Shown here in pieces: positions 1 to 5,709 of a stretch of 5,709 nt of DNA. The DNA is from an uncultured Candidatus Altimarinota bacterium (GTDB lineage: Bacteria; Patescibacteriota; Gracilibacteria; BD1-5; JAGOOR01), in the NCBI GenBank assembly GCA_937920005.1, contig CALETF010000067.1:1-5709 (forward strand). The letters are read 5' to 3'. Under the pieces are notes generated by a model. It saw only the letters and a list, made by a program, of their open reading frames with translations. It was not told the origin of the DNA and made no database searches. Every line of letters starts with the position of its first letter. The first letter of the stretch is position 1. The position numbers were made by a program, and so were the translations under genes.

Positions 1-13
1 GCTCTTCCGATCT
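1..13. other. Residual Illumina adapter at the contig end (artefact)
   Basis: The window opens with GCTCTTCCGATCT, which is exactly the 3' end of the standard Illumina TruSeq adapter; its reverse complement AGATCGGAAGAGC is the usual adapter-trimming key. It happens to keep the release-factor frame open and would add four false residues (Arg-Ser-Glu-Glu) to that protein. It should be treated as untrimmed library sequence. Biological sequence starts at base 14. Confidence 0.95.
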
Positions 14-856
14 TTCTTCGTAGGCATAGACGCGAGAACGGAGAATACCGAGAGCCTTTTCACGATTTTTGAGCTGAGATCTCTCATCCTGACACTCTAC
101 CACTATACCTGTAGGGATGTGGACCATACGAACAGCTGATTCGGTTTTGTTGACATGTTGTCCGCCCGCGCCACCAGCACGACTGACTGAGATATCGAGA
201 TCTTCGTCACGGATGACGACTTCGAGTTCATCCACCTCTGGCAAAATAGCAACAGTGACAGTACTCGTATGTACTCGTCCTTTATTTTCTGTTTCTGGTA
301 TTCGCTGAACGCGATGTGTACCACCTTCAAATTTGAATTTTGAATATGCACCATCGCCGATGATTTTCATAACTACTTCTTTTATTCCACCAGCATCATT
401 TCGAGATTCAGACATTATCTCGACCTGAAAATGATTTTTTGCTGCAAAGAGCCTGTAGCATTCGACGAGTTCTGCACCAAAGAGACCAGCTTCATCGCCA
501 CCGGCACCAGCTCGGACTTCGACGATAACGTTTTTTTCATCATTTGGATCGGGAGGTATGAGAGCAATCTTTATTTTTTCTTCCAATACTGGTATTTTTG
601 CCTCAAGTCCGGCAACTTCAGCTTTTGCCATTTCTCGCAACTCTTCATCTGACTCGTTGAGGAGTATTTTTTTCCCTTCCTCGAGGTCATGATATGATTT
701 TACATAATCCAAATAGAGACTCACAATGGCATCGAGAAACTTTTTTCGAATCATTGTTTCTTTGAGTTTTTTCTGGTCGCTAAAAATACTTCCTTCTGCG
801 AGAAGTGATTCTATGGATTTACTTTCTTCGACGAGATTCGTCAGGTCAAATTTCAT
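14..856 (-). CDS. prfA: Peptide chain release factor 1, C-terminus missing
   Basis: RF1 recognises UAA and UAG in the ribosomal A site and triggers peptidyl-tRNA hydrolysis. The fragment has 281 residues of the usual roughly 355. It begins at ATG 856, four bases after the kinase stop. The N-terminal helical region (about 1-100) is followed by the conserved AGAGGDEAG segment (about 116-124). The stop-recognition tripeptide is Pro-Glu-Thr (187-189), the PxT form of RF1 rather than the SPF form of RF2. The catalytic GGQ is at 231-233 and the IVVECQDERSQ block at 251-261. The frame then runs into adapter sequence. No TGA codon occurs among its 21 glycines. This release factor is the one expected where UGA is a sense codon, since it does not read UGA. 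The identification is firm; only the C-terminal domain is unseen. Confidence 0.97.
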
Positions 857-860
857 GGCC

Positions 861-1556
861 CTATACTATCGAATTTTTGGGAAAATCAAACTTACCACGC
901 AGGTAATTAATCGCAATATCTATCATTTTTGGTTCGACTCACTCGCGAATCCATTCATTGTTATCGACGACGAGGTCGGCATACTGTTTACTCGTCTCAA
1001 CATATTTGGCATACCCAGCTTGTACAAATGTTATATAGAAGAGGATATCATCTGCCATACCAGGTTCACCCATATCACTCCGAGCTTGTCCATGGCCCCA
1101 ATCTCGAATCATACGACGAGCCATACGATTCACTGCAGAGAGTTCAATAAAAATGCTTACATCTGTCAGTTCTCTGAGTCTCGGATGACAGAGTCAGAAG
1201 AGTCCATCGAGAATAATAAAATCCTTTGGCTTAATTATTTTTCCAGGTTTTCTCTGGGATTTACCTGTTGGATTATTCCCAAAATCATACTCAGGTATCT
1301 GGATTTCTTGTCCATTTTTGAGCTGTTCAATGTGTTTAATAAGAAGTTCTGTTTCAAGAGCTTCAGGCGTATCAAAATTCTTAAATTTTTTTCCTTCAAA
1401 ATCTACATACAAATGTTTTGGGAAATCTGCATCAGGGTAATAGTACATATCGTAGGGAATAGTATCAACCCTATCTGCCCCAAAAGTTTCGATGATTTTT
1501 TCAGCAAGATATCCTTTTCCAGAGCCACTTCATCCAATGAGATTTATGAGATACAT
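861..1556 (-). CDS. udk: Uridine kinase-like P-loop kinase (TGA = Gly)
   Basis: This is a 231-residue protein of the uridine kinase/phosphoribulokinase family, which phosphorylates uridine or cytidine to the monophosphate in pyrimidine salvage. Visible features are the P-loop GGSGSGK at 8-14, an acidic/tyrosine stretch YDMYYYPD (35-42), NFDTPEALE (60-68; families usually have NFDHPDA), IPEYDF (87-92), ILDGLF (115-120; usually ILEGIF), HPRLREL (124-130) and SKRYAD-like SKQYAD (189-194). Length is near the family norm. Glycines 9, 121 and 206 are TGA; glycine 9 is the second P-loop glycine, strong evidence for the altered code. The P-loop lysine is followed by Gly15-Tyr16, not the usual Thr/Ser, so the Mg2+-binding hydroxyl is absent and the substrate or activity could differ. 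It ends in TAG four bases before prfA and starts four bases after the nucleoside hydrolase stop. Confidence 0.9.
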
Positions 1557-1560
1557 AATC

Positions 1561-2508
1561 CTATAAAAAATTAAGAAAATCCTGAACCATTGATTCCATA
1601 AATCGATCACGATCAACATCTGTGACAACAAAAGTGTGAGTCGTTGGTTGGGCGACATTTCGAAGGTCAGTCACTGTTTGTCCTCGAGTGAATTCACCTT
1701 TTTTTTCTATGCGAATTGGGAGAAATTGTCCGTGAAAGAGGTGAGGATAGATAAGCATAGCAACGACACTGGCATCATGTACGAGGAAGCCTTCTGTTCC
1801 AGCTGTTTCTCTGAATGCCATATTTGTCTTGAAGGTATGAAGTGTGAGCGCTTCGAGAAATTTCGCTTTTTTACTTTTCATTCCACGAAGAATGGTTTGC
1901 ATTTCATGGCGGGTAAATATAAGTTTACTTGTGACATCAAGAGGGAGGAGGACGCTATGATGAATGCTTGTAAATACTTTGTCAGCTGATTCAGGGTCGT
2001 ACGAAATATTGAATTCTGCTACTGGAGTGACGTTTCCTGACACGCGCACGGCACCACCCATGGAAATGATTCTGGATGGCTCAATATTTTTCTCCAATAA
2101 TCTGGCTATATTTGTGAGAGGGCCAAAGGTAAGAATTTGTACTTGGGGATTTTTTCTTAGAGATTTTTCAAGCAGTTCATCGCTCGAGAGAGATATTTTT
2201 GGTACACGAACACGAGGAAGGTATTTACTCGCATTTCCGAGACCATCCTCACCGTGAATATGACTTGCATCAGGACTTTTGACGATAACATCTGATTTTC
2301 CAACTGGCACATCGAGGACATTCATAAATTCGCAGGCTCGAAGCGCATTTTTGTATGTTATTTCTGCTCCGACATTTCCGCCAGTCGTCGTAATAGCAAG
2401 TATCTTAATAGTTCCTTTTTTATGGAGTCCGAGAGCCCAGAGGAGAGCAAAAAAATCATCAGCACCGGGGTCACAGTCGATAATTACATGAGGTATTTTG
2501 GTATTCAT
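1561..2508 (-). CDS. Inosine/uridine-preferring nucleoside hydrolase family protein
   Basis: The protein has 315 residues, the normal length for the IunH/RihA-B-C family, which cleaves ribonucleosides to free base and ribose with a bound Ca2+. The N-terminal signature DCDPGADD is at 11-18, with the calcium-binding aspartates. Further family blocks are HGEDGLG (85-91), LTFGPLTNIA (126-135), MGGAV (150-154), the ribose-binding AEFNISYDPESA (164-175) and the C-terminal His-Asp pair (244-245). Substrate preference cannot be read from the sequence. It has no TGA codon among its 20 glycines, so it is the only complete gene here that a standard-code caller reports intact. ATG 2508 places the signature at the usual distance from the N-terminus. 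Downstream is a kinase of the same nucleosides, suggesting a salvage pair. The 40-base gap before it (2509-2548) is the longest in the window and shows no terminator. Confidence 0.95.
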   Translation of the reverse strand: MNTKIPHVIIDCDPGADDFFALLWALGLHKKGTIKILAITTTGGNVGAEITYKNALRACEFMNVLDVPVGKSDVIVKSPDASHIHGEDGLGNASKYLPRVRVPKISLSSDELLEKSLRKNPQVQILTFGPLTNIARLLEKNIEPSRIISMGGAVRVSGNVTPVAEFNISYDPESADKVFTSIHHSVLLPLDVTSKLIFTRHEMQTILRGMKSKKAKFLEALTLHTFKTNMAFRETAGTEGFLVHDASVVAMLIYPHLFHGQFLPIRIEKKGEFTRGQTVTDLRNVAQPTTHTFVVTDVDRDRFMESMVQDFLNFL

Positions 2509-2548
2509 GTCCCTAGGATGCCATATTTTGAGGATATTTGCAACTTTT

Positions 2549-2791
2549 TTAGACCTTTTTGAAGCGTTCTCTTCCGTCTGGTAAAATAGTTATAAAATCC
2601 TCTATTGTACGGACAAAAACAGGATCTCGAGCAAACTCTTCACCTAAATCATCGATAGGGTAGAGTGCACGGTAAACAACGAGGTTACGAAGTGTCTCCT
2701 TATCCTTTGCAATACAGACAATTTCATACTCTTTGTCTGGATTTTTGTAGTGTGTATAGCGTTCTCACGCTTCTGGTATTATTCCTGTCAT
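2549..2791 (-). CDS. DUF1653 family small protein (TGA = Gly)
   Basis: This 80-residue protein is too short and too interrupted for standard-code detection. It matches the DUF1653 pattern: Gly-x-Tyr-x-His-Tyr-Lys near the start (here GERYTHYK, 9-16), an EYEIVCIAKD strand (21-30), the hallmark LVVYRALY (37-44), then Val-Arg-x-x-x-x-Phe (60-66) and a closing Arg-Phe (76-77). Glycine 9 is TGA and coincides with the glycine usually seen before the Tyr-x-His-Tyr motif. The family's biochemical function is not known to me, although it is widespread as a stand-alone small protein. The ATG at 2791 lies inside the end of the tpiA frame (13-base overlap), suggesting translational coupling. The stop is TAA. 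Confidence 0.88.
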
Positions 2792-3429
2792 AGTGCTATA
2801 GAGAGGGCAAGAAGGGAAGAGCTTTTTTGGCTTGCAGTGCCTATGATGACGCCATCGGTTATTCTGAGAATTGGTGTGATATTTGTATCATTGACACTGC
2901 CTCCGTAGAGAATGCTTTTATTTGTAAATTCCTTGAGAGCTTCTCGAAGTATATGTGTGACTATTTCTATATCCTCAAGCGTCATGGTTTTTCCTGTACC
3001 GATAGCAAATCATGGCTCATAAGCGATGATGATTTTCTTGTCTTTTGGCCATTTTTCCAGGACGATAAGTTGCTCCCGAAGCACGAACTCAAGTGTGTCT
3101 TCTTCTTTCATAGGGCCGACACAGAGTATTGGTATTGTAGGGGCCTCAATAATAGACTCGATTTCTCACTGAATTTCTTCATCTGTTTTTCATGCCAATC
3201 TCTGCGATATATGACCTATCAGGCAATAGGGAAGGATTGAATCAGCATCAAGAGCTTGTGAACCAAGAGTAATTTTTGTGGTAAAAGAATTGATTAAATC
3301 ATCTCCCGGAAAAACTACCCAAGAATAATCGGGATAAATATTCACAACATCTTCGACTGTTTTTATTAGTACTCAAGCAGTCTCTGCTGTTTGTGTGTTT
3401 TTCCAGTTGAGTGCGATTATTTTGTTCAT
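2779..3429 (-). CDS. tpiA: Triosephosphate isomerase, short and divergent (TGA = Gly)
   Basis: The enzyme interconverts dihydroxyacetone phosphate and glyceraldehyde 3-phosphate, the products of the aldolase upstream in this block. All three catalytic residues are visible: Asn8/Lys10 in LNWK, His73 in LIGH, and Glu138 in AYEP. Loop 6 reads PGFAIGTGK (139-147), loop 7 YGGS (175-178) and loop 8 IIGTAS (195-200). The protein has 216 residues instead of about 250. The shortage lies between strand 3 (ITLGSQAL, 53-60) and strand 4 (YCLIGH, 68-73), where the conserved loop-3 Thr-Gly-Glu segment and most of helix 3 are missing. The Ser-Glu that normally follows the catalytic His is also changed (GHISQR). 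Glycines 19, 80, 88, 140 and 214 are TGA. In standard code only the last 65 residues would appear. The start overlaps the HAD gene and the end overlaps the DUF1653 gene, 13 bases each. Confidence 0.93.
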
Positions 3430-4013
3430 AGGAGTTTTTCGAGAGGAAGTTCACTGAGCTCATGAATGACAAATTCTCATTCTTTTGTATGAGTACGATC
3501 CATATCGTAGATAGTGACGGGTGTATCAAAATCAGCAGGAGTCATATGAATACGATCATCGATAAAGACCGTACTTTCCGGTTCGTAGTGAGCTATGATT
3601 CTTCGGATGATTTCTATTTTATTGCGAATTCGTGTTACAACAACCTGATTGACGAGTTTATTTGCTCCAGTGATACGCACCTTCATTTCATGAAAAAGCT
3701 CATCTCCAGCAGTGAGAATCACTGTTTTTACATTTGGAATATTCTGAAGCTTGGTTAAAAAAGGTATGACATCAGGAAAGAGCTGATTCGGCATGCCAGC
3801 ATTGATAAAAAACTGCTCAGGATTGTGAATGTTTAGTTCTTTGAGTAGTTTTTCGTACACAAGAATATCGTCGGGTCATCTGCGATATTTTGCATAAATT
3901 TCCGTTGCCTTTTCTACATCAGGAAGAGTTTTAGTGCGAAAAATATTTCCTTCACCGTAGGGACCATATGCGTCACCAAGCGTATTATCGAAATCGAAAA
4001 TAAAGAGAATCAT
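3417..4013 (-). CDS. HAD-superfamily hydrolase (TGA = Gly)
   Basis: This is a 198-residue soluble protein with the four haloacid dehalogenase motifs. Motif I is DFDNTL (7-12), with the nucleophile Asp7 and the acid/base Asp9. Motif II is the threonine in VILTAG (Thr101), motif III is probably Lys132, and motif IV is FIDD (150-153). Residues 13-90 form a helical cap in the C1 position. Members are mostly Mg2+-dependent phosphatases; the substrate here is unknown, although sugar-phosphate or nucleotide phosphatase would suit the neighbours. Glycines 46, 179 and 196 are TGA. ATG 4013 puts motif I at the very N-terminus, as normal for the family. The start is seven bases after the HD gene stop; the end overlaps tpiA by 13 bases, adding Gly-Thr-Lys after what would be a TGA stop in the standard code. 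Confidence 0.9.
3977..4010 (-). repeat. 34-base direct repeat, copy A (inside the HAD gene start)
   Basis: This copy encodes the motif I strand of the HAD hydrolase. It matches 4553-4586 at 30 of 34 bases on the same strand, and the match stops abruptly on both sides. The two copies bracket the HD-domain gene. Confidence 0.85.
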
Positions 4014-4020
4014 AAAATAT

Positions 4021-4539
4021 TTAATTATCGAGAACAAGAGCGAAAAACTCTCAGAAAATCTTATCAGAAAACGAAGATGGTATATTATTTTTAATTATTC
4101 TTGCAAGATTCTGAGCATCTTCAATTTCTGCTCTATGTTCATGGCGTGTTCTATATCTATAATTATCGATAATATCAGCGCATTTCACAATAAGTGCTTC
4201 TTCAGTTCATAGGCATCTCGCAATTAAATCTTCTCTTCTTGTGCCTTTGTCTGTTATATCCATATTTTTTGTATTTGCCAGGACGATTTTAAGAACTTCT
4301 TTTCCAAATATTCCTTCGATTTCTTGTTCTGTGGTTTCTGTGTCTTCGAGGATGTCATGAAGGAGTCAGGCAAGACAAATAATTTCACTGTATCAATTTT
4401 CATAAAGATATGTGCCAACTCGAATTGAGTGGAATGCAGTTGGTTTAATGAGTTCACGAGCATCTGGAAACTTTGGCACTAAGAAACGAATGGCATTTTC
4501 AAGGCTTGCTTCTATCGAGGCGTGTTGATGAGTAATCAT
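4021..4539 (-). CDS. Small HD-domain phosphohydrolase, RelA/SpoT-HD/MESH1-like (TGA = Gly)
   Basis: The 172-residue single-domain protein resembles the hydrolase half of RelA/SpoT and the small alarmone hydrolases, which remove pyrophosphate from (p)ppGpp using Mn2+. Metal and catalytic motifs are in order: His37 (AFHSIRVG), His61-Asp62 with Glu65-Asp66 in LLHDILEDTETT, and Asp122 in KCADIIDNYR (119-128), like the LADKLxNLR motif of the family. The EIEGIFGKEVLKIV helix (73-86) also fits. There is no synthetase, TGS or ACT domain. Glycines 49, 58, 111 and 163 are TGA; 49 and 58 fall at family glycine positions (the latter in AGLLHD). In standard code the gene is cut into pieces. Alarmone hydrolysis is inferred from family resemblance; another nucleotide is possible. 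The gene sits exactly between the two copies of a direct repeat. Confidence 0.85.
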
Positions 4540-4595
4540 AGGAAAATTTTTACAAGGGTATTATCGAAGTTCAAAATAAAGAGAATTTGAGACAT
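4512..4595 (-). pseudogene. Relic of a HAD-hydrolase gene 5' end
   Basis: A 27-codon frame starts at ATG 4595 and reads MSQILFILNFDNTLV before losing similarity. It copies the first strand and motif I of the HAD gene downstream (MILFIFDFDNTLG). The nucleophile aspartate is asparagine here (AAC for GAT), so it could not act as a HAD enzyme even if longer. In this code the frame continues through a TGA over the HD gene start and ends at TAG 4514-4512. It lies four bases after the membrane-protein gene. It may be the stump of a duplicated or recombined HAD gene; a translated leader peptide is the alternative. Confidence 0.6.
4553..4586 (-). repeat. 34-base direct repeat, copy B (in the HAD relic)
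   Basis: This is the second copy of the repeat at 3977-4010, offset by 576 bases. It differs at four positions, three of them clustered around the codon for the HAD nucleophile. Synonymous positions are otherwise shared, which points to DNA-level duplication rather than protein-level convergence. Confidence 0.85.
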
Positions 4596-4598
4596 AAT

Positions 4599-4907
4599 TT
4601 ACCCAGCTAAATTTTTAAAGCTCATAAATCAAAATAATACAAATGATAATGCGATAATTAGGACGATTAAGAATATTACTCAAAACAATTTCCAAATAAA
4701 TCACGGATTTTTTTCTTTTATGAGGTTAATTATTTTTCAAATTAGAATGGTTAATTCGCAGACTGTTAAAATTCAAAATATAGTAATTACTACGCTATCT
4801 GTGTATCCCGGCATGCTGTACCAACTTCTGAAGATAAACATCTTTACAACTTCGCAAAATAGTATTAATAAAAATGCCAGTTTGTTCGAAAAGTATATTT
4901 TTTTCAT
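4599..4907 (-). CDS. Unrecognised small membrane protein, three helices (TGA = Gly)
   Basis: The 102-residue protein is invisible in the standard code because five of its seven glycines (45, 57, 69, 76, 93) are TGA. I do not recognise a family. Three hydrophobic segments are apparent: about 9-27, 38-63 and 70-95. A basic start (Met-Lys-Lys) precedes the first, and a charged stretch (Lys-Glu-Lys, 64-66) separates the second and third, giving a multi-pass inner-membrane topology. The frame is continuous to a TAA and fits the gap between fbaB (five bases upstream) and the HAD relic (three bases downstream). Hydrophobic pattern, start position and tight packing support a real gene, but no function can be given. 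The TGA residues mostly follow Phe or Ile inside helices, where glycine is acceptable. Confidence 0.75.
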
Positions 4908-4908
4908 A

Positions 4909-4927
4909 ATAACTATGCAATAGTTAT
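4909..4927 (-). repeat. Short perfect inverted repeat at the fbaB stop
   Basis: Eight-base arms (ATAACTAT / ATAGTTAT) flank a three-base loop. The repeat contains the last codons and TAG stop of fbaB and ends just before the membrane-protein ATG. The stem has only one G-C pair and no T-run follows, so it is not a credible terminator; it might slightly affect coupling between the two genes or mean nothing. Confidence 0.4.
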
Positions 4928-5709
4928 ATTTCTATCCAGATACACATCCTGTATTGCCTGAATGAGCTCAACACCTTCATTCATTGGTTTTTGAAATGCT
5001 TTTCGTCCGACAATGAGACCGTGTCCACCAGCACGTTTATTAATTACCGCTGTTCTCACTGCTTGAGCGAGATCATCATCTCCGACACTTGGACCACCAG
5101 AATTGATCAGTCCAACACGACCTGCGTAGCAATTCACCACTTGGTAACGGCACATATCAATGGGATGTTCTCCGATGTGTTTTTCGTAGGCATTTTTATC
5201 TTCTTTTCAGAAATTAATTGCCTTATAGCCACCATTACAATCCGCCATTTTTTGTTTGATAATGTCGGCCTTGATGGTCACTCCAAGATGAACTGCTTGA
5301 GAAGTGAGATCAGTCGCTGTTTCATAGTTTACACCGTCTTTCTTGAAAGCATTATTGCGGACATAACACCAGAGAATAGTTGCCATCCCCAGTGAATGAG
5401 CGAGTTCAAAGGCTTGTGCGACTTCGATGAGTTCTTCTCTGCTTGCCTCAGAGCCAAAGTAGACTGTTGCGCCAACAGCAGTAGCACCCATATTGTAAGC
5501 TTCTTGCACACTTCCAAACATAATCTGGCGAGGAACCTGGGGATAGCTCATGAGTTCATTGTGATTGATTTTCACGATAACGGGTATTTGTCCTTCAAAC
5601 ATTTTCTGGACTATACCCACCGCCCCAAAAGTTGTCGCGACAGCACTACAGCCGGCTTCGATGGCGAGGCGAAAAATATTTGCTGGATCAAAATAGAGAG
5701 GATTTTTCG
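4913..5709 (-). CDS. fbaB: Class I fructose-bisphosphate aldolase (FbaB/DhnA type), N-terminus off the window
   Basis: The enzyme cleaves fructose 1,6-bisphosphate to dihydroxyacetone phosphate and glyceraldehyde 3-phosphate, or condenses them, through a Schiff base. The window holds the last 264 residues of about 350. Resemblance to Escherichia coli FbaB, from memory, runs throughout: NPLYFDPANI at fragment residues 2-11, VKINHNEL (45-52), GATVYFGSE (79-87), FKKDGVNY (121-128), ADIIKQKM (147-154) with the expected Schiff-base lysine at about 151, NGGYKAIN (158-165), GLINSGG (199-205), VINKRAGG (221-228) and the end DVYLDRNITIA. Fragment glycine 167 is TGA and aligns with the glycine of E. 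coli INYG. Only one of 25 glycines uses TGA. The product feeds the triosephosphate isomerase encoded further along the same strand. The gene ends with TAG. Confidence 0.96.

Noticed and set aside
861..1556. TGA read as tryptophan (table 4) or selenocysteine
   Set aside because: The P-loop and HD-helix positions are glycine positions in their families, TGG tryptophans occur normally in the same genes, and no SECIS-like need exists in these enzymes.
726..1574. Long plus-strand open frame of 282 codons
   Set aside because: It lies antisense to the uridine kinase and the start of prfA, has no recognisable motif and an erratic composition; the minus-strand proteins are clear family members.
2827..3240. 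Plus-strand frame of 137 codons
   Set aside because: It is antisense to triosephosphate isomerase, which has all catalytic motifs in the opposite frame; it is a shadow rich in Cys, Phe and Ser.
2788..4463. Interpreting the internal TGAs as pseudogene stops or sequencing errors
   Set aside because: Too many genes are affected, the frames resume without shift, TAA and TAG are absent inside them, and several TGAs sit on conserved glycines.
4540..4600. Internal promoter upstream of the HD gene
   Set aside because: TTGAAC and GATAAT-like words occur, but the spacing is poor and such words are common in AT-rich DNA; much of it is the HAD-derived repeat.
4720..4923. Plus-strand frame of 67 codons
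   Set aside because: It is antisense to the membrane-protein gene in AT-rich sequence; the minus-strand frame has a coherent hydrophobic pattern and fits the operon spacing.
4909..4927. Inverted repeat as a Rho-independent terminator after fbaB
   Set aside because: The stem is nearly all A-T, lacks a following T-run, and the next gene begins immediately.

Overview
The window is a gene-dense stretch of a bacterium that reads UGA as glycine (translation table 25, known from Candidatus Absconditabacteria/SR1 and Candidatus Gracilibacteria/BD1-5). Nine genes lie on the minus strand, and seven make sense only if in-frame TGA codons are sense. Several of these TGAs fall on glycines I recognise as conserved, such as the uridine kinase P-loop, the HD-domain helix and FbaB. 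By hand count 22 of about 130 glycine codons are TGA, and every terminator codon I see is TAA or TAG. The sequence does not decide between the two phyla. A standard-code gene caller would split or miss most of these genes.

In transcription order (right to left) the genes are: class I fructose-bisphosphate aldolase fbaB (N-terminus off the window); an unrecognised 102-residue, three-helix membrane protein; a relic of a HAD-gene 5' end; a small HD-domain phosphohydrolase resembling small alarmone hydrolases; a HAD-family hydrolase; a short, divergent triosephosphate isomerase; a DUF1653 protein; a nucleoside hydrolase; a uridine-kinase-like P-loop kinase; and peptide chain release factor 1 (C-terminus missing). 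Gaps between genes are at most 40 bases, two junctions overlap by 13 bases, and I see no terminator or convincing internal promoter. The whole window is probably one co-transcribed block.

Two themes run through the block. FbaB and TpiA catalyse consecutive lower-glycolysis/gluconeogenesis steps. The nucleoside hydrolase and uridine kinase act on nucleosides and fit a salvage lifestyle. The HD and HAD hydrolases could act on nucleotides or phosphometabolites, but their substrates are not visible. RF1 fits the code, because it reads UAA and UAG but not UGA.

Four points deserve attention. (1) Gene junctions look like fossils of ATGA stop/start overlaps that opened when UGA became glycine. (2) The triosephosphate isomerase lacks the loop-3 dimerisation segment. 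(3) The HD gene is bracketed by a 34-base direct repeat, one copy being a dead HAD start. (4) TGA use is very uneven between genes. The first 13 bases are Illumina adapter, not genome, so prfA is cut by an assembly artefact.
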